Assembly: GCA_045639325.1 (NCBI GenBank)
Contig: JAZUCU010000016.1
Span: forward strand, 1-23,882
Direction: 5' to 3'
Length of the DNA: 23,882 nucleotides
Source of the DNA: RGIG8244 sp045639325
GTDB lineage: Bacteria > Verrucomicrobiota > Lentisphaeria > Victivallales > UBA1829
Of the stretch, positions 1 to 7,615 are shown piece after piece. Position 1 is the stretch's first letter, and each line of letters starts with the position of its first letter. The translations under genes and the position numbers were made by a program. Below the pieces are notes generated by a model, which was given only the letters and a program-made list of their open reading frames with translations, searched no databases and had not been told where the DNA came from.

Positions 1-1
1 C

Positions 2-373
2 CTCTTTGGTGATGCCGGTAATGACCGCATTGTCGGCGGTGCCAAGAACGATATAATCATCGGCGGCAGCGGCAACGATTCCATGCACGGCGGCGGCGGA
101 GATGACGTCTTCTGTTTCGGAAGCAACTGGGGCAATGATACCATCGAACAGCTTTCCGGTGGCAGCGTGACATTGTGGTTTGAAAGAGGCAGTGTCAGTA
201 ATTGGAATGCTTCAACCTTGACTTATTCCGATGGCATAAACAGTATCCAAGTCAGCGGCGTTGATAACGTTACACTCAAATTCGGGGATGTCGATACTGC
301 GGTTGCTGGCGCGTTCCTTGGGGCAGCTTCGGAAAAGATCTTTGAGGACCGGAACAGCGGCATGATTGCGTAA
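2..373 (+). CDS. RTX (hemolysin-type calcium-binding) repeat protein, C-terminal fragment
   Basis: The frame is open from base 2, so the gene begins upstream of the window. The translated start reads as consecutive glycine- and aspartate-rich nonapeptides of the GGxGxDxhx type: LFGDAGND, IVGGAKND, IIGGSGND, MHGGGGDDVF. In RTX proteins these fold into a calcium-binding parallel beta-roll. About 80 residues follow with no repeats, ending in GMIA. RTX proteins are usually secreted through a type I (TolC/HlyBD-like) channel using an uncleaved C-terminal signal; no such exporter is visible here. The function of the missing N-terminal part (adhesin, protease, lipase or other) cannot be told. An in-frame ATG lies at 83, but the repeats continue upstream of it, so 83 is not the true start. 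Confidence 0.85.
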   Translation, partial: LFGDAGNDRIVGGAKNDIIIGGSGNDSMHGGGGDDVFCFGSNWGNDTIEQLSGGSVTLWFERGSVSNWNASTLTYSDGINSIQVSGVDNVTLKFGDVDTAVAGAFLGAASEKIFEDRNSGMIA

Positions 374-381
374 ATCTGCGG

Positions 382-412
382 AAAAAGTCAGGTTTTTAAC
401 TTGACTTTTTTT
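382..412 (+). terminator. Intrinsic terminator after the RTX gene
   Basis: AAAAAGTCA at 382-390 pairs with TGACTTTTT at 402-410. The stem is extended inside by GTT/AAC with a G-T mismatch between and a TTT loop. The downstream arm runs into a seven-base T tract. It begins 8 bp after the stop codon. Confidence 0.8.
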
Positions 413-472
413 CAAACGGGTTCATATTAAGGTGAAATTCAAATTTATATAAAATGAAAGGAACTCTTGAAT

Positions 473-1327
473 ATGAAAATCGGAATTATTGCAGACTTGC
501 TCGGTCAGCCTTTGTTTGAATCTCTCGCTCTGGCAAAACAGCTCGGTGCGGATGGCGTTCAGCTGTATGCCGTCGGTGCAAGATGGAACTTGATGGAATT
601 CACTGCGGAACAGCTTGCCGCTGTTGCGCAGGAATGTAAAAATCTCGGACTCGAAGTTTCCGCAGTCTGTGGCGATTTGGGCGGACATGCATTCCAGTTC
701 CGTCATGAAAATCCGGAACGTATCCGCAAGACCAAGCAGATTTTTGATATCGCCGAAGCTCTGGGCGCAAAAGTCGTGACCGGTCACATTGGAGTGATTC
801 CGGATGATCCCGCCTGTGACCGTTTTGCGATTCTTTGCGAAGCCTTGCGTGAAGTTGCTGCTTATGCCAGCAGCAAAGGTATGGCGTTTGCAATCGAAAC
901 CGGTCCGGAACATGCTACAACATTGAAAAATTTTCTGGATGCGGTGGATGATCCCGGTCTGGGCATCAACTATGACCCTGCCAACCTGAAAATGGTGTTG
1001 GATGAAGATGTGGTCAAAGGCATGGAAATTCTGGAAGGTCATATCGTTCATACTCATGCAAAAGATGGTGTCCACTACAAGAAATGTGATCCGGTGATTG
1101 TTTACAATGCCTTTGCAGAAGGCGGTTTTGAAAAACTTCTGGAATCCACCGGACAGCTTTTCGCCGAAATGCCACTGGGTAAAGGTCAGGTTCCCTGGAA
1201 TGAATATATTCCCGCTCTGAAGAAGATCGGTTATGATTCCTGGCTGACCATTGAACGTGAAGTCGGTGCGGATCCGGTGAAGGATATTTCCGATGCCGTC
1301 AACTTCCTGAAAGCCATTACTGCATAA
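473..1327 (+). CDS. Sugar phosphate isomerase/epimerase (xylose isomerase-like TIM barrel)
   Basis: A 284-residue protein of the AP_endonuc_2/xylose isomerase-like TIM-barrel family. Likely metal ligands and catalytic acids sit where this family has them: Glu142 in AIETGPE, Asp168 in NYDPAN, His193/His195 in VHTHAKDG, and Glu261 in LTIEREVG. Family members interconvert ketoses or aldoses, or epimerise at C3, using a divalent metal; the substrate cannot be read from sequence. No signal peptide is present, so it is cytoplasmic. I chose the ATG at 473 because AAAGGAA lies at about the right distance upstream (457-463); a TTG six bases earlier is in frame but less likely. The stop is followed after one base by the start of an FGGY kinase, so the two are almost certainly co-transcribed and probably act on successive intermediates of one sugar. 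Confidence 0.88.
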   Translation: MKIGIIADLLGQPLFESLALAKQLGADGVQLYAVGARWNLMEFTAEQLAAVAQECKNLGLEVSAVCGDLGGHAFQFRHENPERIRKTKQIFDIAEALGAKVVTGHIGVIPDDPACDRFAILCEALREVAAYASSKGMAFAIETGPEHATTLKNFLDAVDDPGLGINYDPANLKMVLDEDVVKGMEILEGHIVHTHAKDGVHYKKCDPVIVYNAFAEGGFEKLLESTGQLFAEMPLGKGQVPWNEYIPALKKIGYDSWLTIEREVGADPVKDISDAVNFLKAITA

Positions 1328-1328
1328 T

Positions 1329-2624
1329 ATGGCAATTTTACTGGGGATCGATATCGGCACGACCAAGACTGCGTGTGTGGTTTTGGATGCGGGCAGAGAT
1401 ACTTTGCTGTTTTGTGTCAGCGAAGCGCATCATGCAGAGATTGCGCCGGGCGTACAGGATCCGGCGAAGCATTTTATGTTAGTCGAAAAAATGTTGCGTT
1501 CGATCCCCGACGATTTGAAAAATAATATCTCCGCCATTGGTGTGACGGGGCAGATGCATGGTGTGGTTCTCTGGAATCAATACGGCAATATTTCCCCGCT
1601 TTACACCTGGCAGAGTACCGTCCCTGATATTACAAGGATCACAGCGATTGAGCCTGCGCTCTGTCAGGGATTCGGGATTACCACACTTGCTCACTTGCAG
1701 GCAGAAAACAAGCTTGCGTCCTACACTTATTCCGGTACGATCATGGATCATATCGTGTGGAATCTGACCGGTCAGCCTGAACGTGTGATGATTGATCAGA
1801 CCAATGCCGCCAGCTGGGGTGCATACGATTTGCATCAACATTGTTTCCGGTCGGATGTTCTGAAACATCTTTCCATTCCGGAACATCTTTTGCCGGAAAT
1901 TGTACCGCCCGGGACTCGTGCCGGTGAGCTGAAATGGGGCGAAGATGACGGCCTGCCATGCGGAATACCGGTGATGGCTGCAGTGGGGGATAATCAGGCA
2001 AGCGTATTTTTTACTTCTCATGATCCGGAAAATGAATTATTCCTGACCATCGGGACCGGTTCCCAATTATCCGCAATTACAGAAACAGTGCAATCCGGAG
2101 CATTATGCGATTACCGTCCGTATCCGGATGGGCGTTATCTTGCGGTTGCAGCGCCGTTATGCGGCGGTGCATCCTGGGCATTGCTTGCGGAACTGTTCCG
2201 TCAAACGCTGACGGCATACGATGCACCGGTTCCGGATGATGCCACGTTGTATCGAAAACTGGATGAATTGGCATTATCGGAAATCCATTCTGCAGAGCTG
2301 CCTGTAATCCAACCTCATTTTCTGGGGGAACGCCATGATGCATCCTTACGCGGTGCAATTACAAATTTGACATTGAATAATGTTACGCCGGGCAAACTTG
2401 CCGCCGGATTTGCATTGGGGATCATCCGCAATCTCCGCGATTCTCTGCCGGAAGCGGTGCGGAAAGAGAGAACGCAATTATTGTGTTCGGGCAATGCAAT
2501 CCGCCGTAATCAATCGTTGCAGAAAGCGTGTACGATTCTGTTCGGGATGCCGTGTCAATTTCCGGAGAGTCGGGAAGAAGCGGCTTGTGGTGCGGCGTTG
2601 CTTGCGGAACGTTTAATCGATTGA
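1329..2624 (+). CDS. FGGY-family carbohydrate kinase, sedoheptulokinase-like
   Basis: A 431-residue ATP-dependent sugar kinase. The N-terminal ATPase motif GIDIGTTKTACVVLD (about residues 6-20) is typical of FGGY kinases. TGQMHGVVLW (73-82) and LYTWQ (91-95) resemble the sedoheptulokinase (SHPK) branch more than classical xylulokinase. The presumed catalytic base is Asp221 in AVGDNQ. The second phosphate-binding segment is LTIGTGSQ, and the C-terminal adenosine-site helix region is CSGNAIRRNQ followed by EAACGAALLA. It is shorter than most FGGY enzymes (480-500 residues). It starts one base after the upstream isomerase and has only a weak ribosome site, which suggests translational coupling. 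Its end overlaps the convergent pseudouridine synthase gene by 12 bp. The substrate is probably a C5-C7 ketose, but this is inference. Confidence 0.87.
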   Translation: MAILLGIDIGTTKTACVVLDAGRDTLLFCVSEAHHAEIAPGVQDPAKHFMLVEKMLRSIPDDLKNNISAIGVTGQMHGVVLWNQYGNISPLYTWQSTVPDITRITAIEPALCQGFGITTLAHLQAENKLASYTYSGTIMDHIVWNLTGQPERVMIDQTNAASWGAYDLHQHCFRSDVLKHLSIPEHLLPEIVPPGTRAGELKWGEDDGLPCGIPVMAAVGDNQASVFFTSHDPENELFLTIGTGSQLSAITETVQSGALCDYRPYPDGRYLAVAAPLCGGASWALLAELFRQTLTAYDAPVPDDATLYRKLDELALSEIHSAELPVIQPHFLGERHDASLRGAITNLTLNNVTPGKLAAGFALGIIRNLRDSLPEAVRKERTQLLCSGNAIRRNQSLQKACTILFGMPCQFPESREEAACGAALLAERLID

Positions 2625-3368
2625 GCCGATTCTTTCTTTCGGACTCATAAAGATCAATTCGATTTCTTTTTTTGTTAATTCCCGCCATTTTCCGCTGGGC
2701 AGGGCGCCGAGGGAAAGCCCGCCTACGGCAACTCGTTTCAGGCGCAAAGCCCGGTTGCGTACGGAGGCAAGCAATCTTCTGATTTCCCGGTTTTTTCCTT
2801 CGCCGAGAATGAATTCGTATTTATTGCCGTAAAGATAACGGATGGATAAGGCTCGCAATCTTTCGCCTTCGTCGGTGATGCCTCTGGTTAATTTTTCGAT
2901 GTCACGCGGCGTAAGTTCATAATCCGTGCTGACTTCATAAATCTTTTGGATGCCGCCGGATGGATGCGTCATACGGTTGACCAGATCGCCGTCATCGGAA
3001 AAAATCAGCATACCTTCGCTGTCCTTATCGAGTCTTCCTGCGGAGAACAGGCGGGGGCGGTCGGGATGCTGGATCAGGTCAAGGGCTTTCTTTTTTGCGT
3101 GAGGATCTTCTGCTGTGCAAACGTAACCTCTGGGCTTATGGAGCATGATGTAATGACGCTTTGTCGGCTGAGCGACTTTTTTGCCTTGGAACAGGACAGT
3201 ATCCAAGTCTGTGATCCTGCGTGCGGGATTGAGTTCGACTTCATCGTTGACGATGATTTTTCCTGCTTTAACCAGGTCGACAGCATGACGTCTGGATGCG
3301 ACTCCGCAAGTGCTGAGGAACTTGCCCAAAGCCATTTCATTATCGGGTTCAGAGTTATTCTGGATCAT
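2613..3368 (-). CDS. rluB: Ribosomal RNA pseudouridine synthase, RsuA/RluB/E/F family
   Basis: A 251-residue protein. An N-terminal S4 RNA-binding domain (MALGKFLSTCGVASRRHAV, about residues 12-30) is followed by the pseudouridine synthase domain. The family motif SAGRLDKDSEGMLIF carries the catalytic Asp114, and GEGKNREIRRLL is the conserved C-terminal substrate-side motif. Family members isomerise a uridine of 23S or 16S rRNA; assignment to RluB rather than RsuA/RluE/RluF rests on general resemblance and is not certain. The frame stays open to a TTG at 3455. I chose the ATG at 3368 because AGGA precedes it by 9 bases; an ATG at 3335, at the S4 domain itself, is the alternative. It is divergent from purQ, and its 3' end overlaps the FGGY kinase gene by 12 bp. 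Confidence 0.9.
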   Translation of the reverse strand: MIQNNSEPDNEMALGKFLSTCGVASRRHAVDLVKAGKIIVNDEVELNPARRITDLDTVLFQGKKVAQPTKRHYIMLHKPRGYVCTAEDPHAKKKALDLIQHPDRPRLFSAGRLDKDSEGMLIFSDDGDLVNRMTHPSGGIQKIYEVSTDYELTPRDIEKLTRGITDEGERLRALSIRYLYGNKYEFILGEGKNREIRRLLASVRNRALRLKRVAVGGLSLGALPSGKWRELTKKEIELIFMSPKERIGSID

Positions 3369-3449
3369 AAAAAAGGGTCCTGTTGTTACGTTGATGGGAT
3401 AAATTAGCGCATAATCGGGAAAAATCAAGTCAAAAATGATACTTCTTTC

Positions 3450-3477
3450 TTGCAATTATGAAAAAAGATGATATATT
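3450..3477 (+). promoter_or_regulatory. Candidate sigma-70-type promoter for purQ
   Basis: TTGCAA at 3450-3455, a 16-base spacer, then TATATT at 3472-3477, about 40 bp before the purQ start. The -10 matches consensus at 5 of 6 positions and the -35 at 4 of 6. The surrounding region (3369-3517) is AT-rich and divergent; a weaker candidate on the minus strand (TTGATT, 16 bases, TAATTT) could serve rluB. No PurR-type operator or purine riboswitch was recognised. Confidence 0.4.
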
Positions 3478-3517
3478 TACTGAAAATAATTTATCTTATA
3501 TTATGGAGTGACATATT

Positions 3518-4324
3518 ATGAAAAAATCTGAGGTCAAAGTATTGATCATTACCGGTGTCGGTTTGAACTGTGAAAAAGAAACAGCCGCAGCATTCAGCTG
3601 TTGCGGTGCAACGCCTGAAAAAGTTCATTTGAACGATCTTCTTTCCGGCAAATACAAAGTTTCTGATTACCACATTCTGGCATTTATCGGCGGTTTCTCT
3701 TTCGGTGACCACCTGGGTTCCGGCTCCGTCTTTGCCAACCGTATCAAATTCCGCCTGGCTGATGACCTGAAGCAGTTCATCAACGATGGCAAACTGGTCA
3801 TTGGTATCTGTAACGGCTTCCAGACTCTGACACGTCTCGGTCTGGCTCCTGCTCTGGATGGTCAGTACCTCACTCAGCAGGTTGCTCTGGCACATAACGA
3901 CAGCGGTGTATTCCGTGATGACTGGATTACATTGAAAGCTGATCCGGAATCTCCCTGCGTGTTCACAAAGAATATCGGAACCATTCGCTTGCCGATTCGC
4001 CACGGGGAAGGTAAATTCATCGCAGAGGCCGATGTGCTTGACCGCATCGAAAAGGCTCATCTTGCAGCTGTCCGTTATTGCGCACCCGATGGTTCTGCAC
4101 CGAACGGTTTCCCGGAAAACCCCAACGGTTCTCTGAACGACATCGCCGGTATCTGTGATGAAACCGGCCGCGTTTTCGGTTTGATGCCCCACCCGGAAGC
4201 CTTCCTCTCTCCCTTCAATGCACCCGACTGGCAGACAGCCAAGCACAAAGGTGAATTGCCTGACTGGGGTGAAGGCAGAGTAATTTTTGAAAATGCAGTC
4301 AATTACGCTGCAGAAAATCTCTGA
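3518..4324 (+). CDS. purQ: Phosphoribosylformylglycinamidine synthase, glutaminase subunit PurQ
   Basis: A 268-residue class I glutamine amidotransferase. The nucleophile is Cys98 in LVIGICNGFQTL, and the other triad members are His225 and Glu227 in MPHPEAF. The N-terminal VLIITGVGLNCEKETAAAF and the IGGFSFGDHLGSG segment are typical of PurQ. The enzyme supplies ammonia from glutamine to PurL for conversion of FGAR to FGAM in purine synthesis. It is longer than the Bacillus-type PurQ (about 227 residues) and matches a longer PurQ subclass. No purL or purS lies in the window, so the partner subunit must be encoded elsewhere. GGAG at 3505-3508 is correctly spaced from the ATG. A strong terminator follows, so purQ looks monocistronic. 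Confidence 0.93.
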   Translation: MKKSEVKVLIITGVGLNCEKETAAAFSCCGATPEKVHLNDLLSGKYKVSDYHILAFIGGFSFGDHLGSGSVFANRIKFRLADDLKQFINDGKLVIGICNGFQTLTRLGLAPALDGQYLTQQVALAHNDSGVFRDDWITLKADPESPCVFTKNIGTIRLPIRHGEGKFIAEADVLDRIEKAHLAAVRYCAPDGSAPNGFPENPNGSLNDIAGICDETGRVFGLMPHPEAFLSPFNAPDWQTAKHKGELPDWGEGRVIFENAVNYAAENL

Positions 4325-4355
4325 TCTGCTTCCTGAAACAGTAAGCAAAAAATTC

Positions 4356-4396
4356 AACGCCGTTTTCCCAGAAATACCGGAGAACGGCGTTTTTTC
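4356..4396 (+). terminator. Intrinsic terminator after purQ
   Basis: AACGCCGTT (4356-4364) pairs exactly with AACGGCGTT (4383-4391), and the stem runs into a T tract at 4390-4395. It lies 32 bp after the purQ stop and only 25 bp before the start codon of the next gene on the same strand. Confidence 0.88.
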
Positions 4397-4420
4397 AATT
4401 TCAAACAGGGTGTATACGAT

Positions 4421-6796
4421 ATGTCTTCCTTGCCGGACGAATCGAAAAAAGAGTTTCACAGCTTCACACTGCTTGCACATTGCGGTGGCGGTGCGTATGG
4501 TGATGTCTGGTATTGCCGGGACATTTCCGGGAAAAAACTGGCAATCAAAATCGTTTCCAAAAAAAGACTCGGTGAGCAATGGGAACGGGAATTGAAAGGC
4601 GTGCAGAATTATCGTGTGATCACGGAAAAACAGCCGGGTTTGCTCCCTATCTATCACGTGGGGGAAGATGAAGAAACGTTTTTCTACACCATGGAACCAG
4701 CGGATAATGCGGGCACGCAGGAGAAATATATTCCCGATACCCTTGCGCTCCGCTTGCAGAATGGAGCACTTCCTCCCGCTGAATACCCCGCGATCCTGGA
4801 TGGCATTTTTCAATCCATCAAAAATATTCATGATGAGGGATTCACCCATCGGGATATCAAGCCGGACAATATCCTGTTTGTCAATGGTCAGCCGAAACTT
4901 GCCGATATCGGTTTGATGTCCTCGCTCCAAAATACGGTGACACAGCTTGCCGGGACCCTTGACTTTCTGCCGCCGGAGCAGCGTATCGGGCAGATGAATT
5001 ATGATCGCCGGAGCCGTCAGCAGAGCGATCTTTACGCATTCGGCAAAGTGATTTATTGCGTGATTACCGGTTATCTTCCGCAGAAATATCCATCGCCGCC
5101 GGAACAGTTGACGTATGCGCCTGCGGAGAAATATTTTTTCCGTCTGGCATTGCGTTTGTGCGATCATGATATTTGCCGCCGCATTGTGAAAATCGAAGAC
5201 TTATCGGTTGAAATGGCGGAGATCCGGCGGAAACTGGAACGCGGTGAAACGTTCCGGGATCGTGTAAAAGCATTATTTTCCAGTTTTTATTTGTATTTGC
5301 GAGCATCGGTTCTGCATACCTGGCAATGGGGAAAACGCCATTATTTTCTGGTGTCCGGAGCCGCTCTCTTTGCCGCCTTGACCGGATATTATTTATCGGG
5401 GCAGAAGGTGACGAAAGAGGTATCGGAGGTGATACCGCCGGAATCTGTACCGGAGGGCAGGGGCAGGGCGCCGGAGGTTCCGCTGCAGTACCGGACATTT
5501 ACCTTTTTCAATCGCATGTATTCCCTTTCCGTGCCGACAACCTGGCAGATTGTGGAACGGGCGGCTCTGATTGCAGAATTGAAAAAGAAGCCGGAAAAAC
5601 AGCAATTTCAGCTTCTGGAAAGCTTCCGTCATATACAGGCGTATTTTCTGTTGCCGGATACGGGCTCGCGGATTATGGCGGCTGTTTTGCCCTTTGACGG
5701 CGCATTCCTCCAGAAGAGTTCGGATGATGAAATAAAGGCGCATACCGGCGCAAAAATCGGGTACGATCTGACAAAATTACGTGTTGACCGGTATGATAAT
5801 TTCCGGAATCAGCGCAGTGTTGTTGTTATCAGCGGGCGTTTGAAAAATGATGACCGGGTGGATTTGTTTCTGCTTCCCCGGGAAGGTCATAGTGTATGTT
5901 TGATGTTGAATCAGGGGCGTGAACCGGTTCAGGATAATTATATTCAATTTATTGAGCTGCTGGAAAGTCTCCGGGATAATCCTCAGACTGTTGAATACAA
6001 GGCTGACCCGGATGGCAGAAGTGCATTTATGCAGGCTGCATTATCCGGCGATTTTCAGAAAGCGGAAACGTTCCTGCAGAATGATGCTGATATCAACGGA
6101 ACGGCATTCGGTAAAATGTCTGCTTTGCATTTTGCTGTTCTTGACAATTTGCTCCATGTTGTGAAATTTCTCCTTGTCAATGATGCCGATGTGAATGTAC
6201 CGAATGAGCTGAAAATGACGCCGCTCCATCTTGCCGCCCGGGATGGCAATGCTGTCATTCTTGCGGAATTATTGAAACAGAATCCGAAATTGGAATTGTT
6301 GGATTTTCAAGCTCTTCCTCCGCTTTATTATGCGGTTTCCGGTGGACATGCTGCGTGTGTGAAGCTTCTTTTGAAAGCCGGGGCGGATGTGAAAATCACC
6401 ACGCACCCGATTTTCAAAACGCCGTTGATTATGACATCTGTTGTTCAGAACAACCCTGCCGTTTTGGAAGCATTGCTTGCTGGTGGAATGGATTTGCAGG
6501 CGAAGAATGGAATCGGGGAAAATGCTTTGTTGCGGACATTGAATCTTTTTATCAGCAGCAAAGATCCGGCGAAATTAAAGCTGGCGGAAATCCTGATCGG
6601 GGCAGGGATCGATGTCAACTGTCGGAATGAACGTGGCATTACTGCGTTGATGTATGCCGCTGCTCTCGGCAACGAAACGCTGATTCAACTTTTATTAAAA
6701 CATGGGGCGGATAAGACGTTGAAAGACGGGCAGGGCAGAACGGCATCCGCTTATCTTGACGGCGAAAAATATCCGGAATTGACGAAATATTTTTGA
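4421..6796 (+). CDS. Membrane Ser/Thr protein kinase with C-terminal ankyrin repeats
   Basis: A 791-residue receptor-like Hanks-type kinase. The kinase domain covers about residues 15-270: glycine loop GGGAYGDV (22-29), Lys43 in LAIKIVSK, catalytic loop HRDIKPDN with Asp145, and a metal site reading ADIGL (Asp162) instead of the usual DFG. LPPEQR corresponds to the APE region. A single membrane segment lies at about 307-328 (YFLVSGAALFAALTGYYLSG). Residues 350-520 have a pattern (YSLSVPTTW, later FIELLESL) that recalls PsbP/DcrB-like domains; this is a weak guess. From about 530 to the end there are some 7.5 ankyrin repeats, for example TPLHLAARDG. A kinase N-terminal to the membrane segment implies the ankyrin half is outside the cytoplasm, which is unusual. 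The ribosome site AGGG is weak. Its substrates are unknown. Confidence 0.9.
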   Translation: MSSLPDESKKEFHSFTLLAHCGGGAYGDVWYCRDISGKKLAIKIVSKKRLGEQWERELKGVQNYRVITEKQPGLLPIYHVGEDEETFFYTMEPADNAGTQEKYIPDTLALRLQNGALPPAEYPAILDGIFQSIKNIHDEGFTHRDIKPDNILFVNGQPKLADIGLMSSLQNTVTQLAGTLDFLPPEQRIGQMNYDRRSRQQSDLYAFGKVIYCVITGYLPQKYPSPPEQLTYAPAEKYFFRLALRLCDHDICRRIVKIEDLSVEMAEIRRKLERGETFRDRVKALFSSFYLYLRASVLHTWQWGKRHYFLVSGAALFAALTGYYLSGQKVTKEVSEVIPPESVPEGRGRAPEVPLQYRTFTFFNRMYSLSVPTTWQIVERAALIAELKKKPEKQQFQLLESFRHIQAYFLLPDTGSRIMAAVLPFDGAFLQKSSDDEIKAHTGAKIGYDLTKLRVDRYDNFRNQRSVVVISGRLKNDDRVDLFLLPREGHSVCLMLNQGREPVQDNYIQFIELLESLRDNPQTVEYKADPDGRSAFMQAALSGDFQKAETFLQNDADINGTAFGKMSALHFAVLDNLLHVVKFLLVNDADVNVPNELKMTPLHLAARDGNAVILAELLKQNPKLELLDFQALPPLYYAVSGGHAACVKLLLKAGADVKITTHPIFKTPLIMTSVVQNNPAVLEALLAGGMDLQAKNGIGENALLRTLNLFISSKDPAKLKLAEILIGAGIDVNCRNERGITALMYAAALGNETLIQLLLKHGADKTLKDGQGRTASAYLDGEKYPELTKYF

Positions 6797-6803
6797 AATT
6801 CTA

Positions 6804-7559
6804 TTAATTCTGATTCGGACGCAGGGGCATATCGCCAACTTGATGAATCCGCAATTTTACGCGGGGTGAAAGCAGGTAGTCCGCCAGTTTGACGGCAAAT
6901 GGATTATTCTTATCCCAACGGATCCGGTAGATGGTGGCGTAAGGATATTTGCCGCTCATCACATTTTCCATGTTGCAAGGGATATTATCCGGCGCAAGCA
7001 AATGCAATTCCTTGAGATTGAAACAGCGGACAGGGAGAATGGCAATTGCATCCTGTGAACTGTTGACGTAACGGATCAGCAGTTCCAGATCCTGAAAATA
7101 AGTTTTGTGTTGAACCGGGCCGATCACCTGGGATGGATGCCGGTTATTTCGTGTGATTGGGGTGTAAATGCAGAAAATAATTGCTTTCTTTTTCTTGTTG
7201 CTGTCTTCCCAATGAGTCAATTTTCCTGCAAGAATGGAATCCGCTTGAAGGATGCTGATATTCTTTACCGGATTCTTTTTTGATACGGCAAAGATGGTAC
7301 CGTTTACGGCATAAGGCATGGCAGTTGCGGGTAAATCGGCGGCGATTTCCAGAACCGGTTTTGTTTTCTGATCCTTTAATGATTTTCCGACAGCAAACCG
7401 GGCAGGGCGTTCCGATGCAGGGATGGTTGACAGGAAGTCATAAAATGCATCGGTGAGTACCCGCTGCATATCCGTTGAAACATCAAAGCGGAAATGTATG
7501 GATTCCGCATGAAGAAACACGGATGCGAACAGGAAGGTAAAAAGGAATCGTAATTTCAT
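6804..7559 (-). CDS. Exported PstS-like (phosphate-binding-fold) periplasmic protein
   Basis: About 251 residues, with an N-terminal signal peptide (MKLRFLFTFLFASVFLHA, likely cleaved before ES). The segment PYAVNGTIFAVSKKNPVKNI followed by LAGKLTHW matches the PstS/PBP-like_2 signature region of solute-binding proteins. IAILPVRC and the C-terminal LADYLLSPRVK also fit. The ligand is uncertain: no PstC, PstA or PstB transporter genes are adjacent, and such stand-alone domains can serve as sensors or scaffolds. An adjacent ATG (7562) is equally possible; a TTG at 7592 would lie inside the terminator hairpin and is unlikely. There is no clear ribosome site, because the upstream terminator's T tract directly abuts the start. 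The gene converges on the ankyrin kinase gene, with 7 bp between the stops. Confidence 0.72.
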   Translation of the reverse strand: MKLRFLFTFLFASVFLHAESIHFRFDVSTDMQRVLTDAFYDFLSTIPASERPARFAVGKSLKDQKTKPVLEIAADLPATAMPYAVNGTIFAVSKKNPVKNISILQADSILAGKLTHWEDSNKKKKAIIFCIYTPITRNNRHPSQVIGPVQHKTYFQDLELLIRYVNSSQDAIAILPVRCFNLKELHLLAPDNIPCNMENVMSGKYPYATIYRIRWDKNNPFAVKLADYLLSPRVKLRIHQVGDMPLRPNQN

Positions 7560-7562
7560 CAT

Positions 7563-7600
7563 AAAAAAAGCGGAGCGAACCGGGAAAGGCAAGCTCCGCT
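7563..7600 (-). terminator. Intrinsic terminator after the minus-strand sugar isomerase
   Basis: On the minus strand AGCGGAGC (7600-7593) pairs with GCTCCGCT (7576-7569), and seven T residues follow (7569-7563). The hairpin begins 15 bp after the isomerase stop. The T tract ends immediately before the ATG(s) of the PstS-like gene. Confidence 0.88.
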
Positions 7601-7615
7601 AATGGGGGGCAATAA

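Noticed and set aside
3369..3455. An N-terminal extension of the pseudouridine synthase to a TTG at 3455
   Set aside because: The extension has no family counterpart, and the ATG at 3368 has a better ribosome site.
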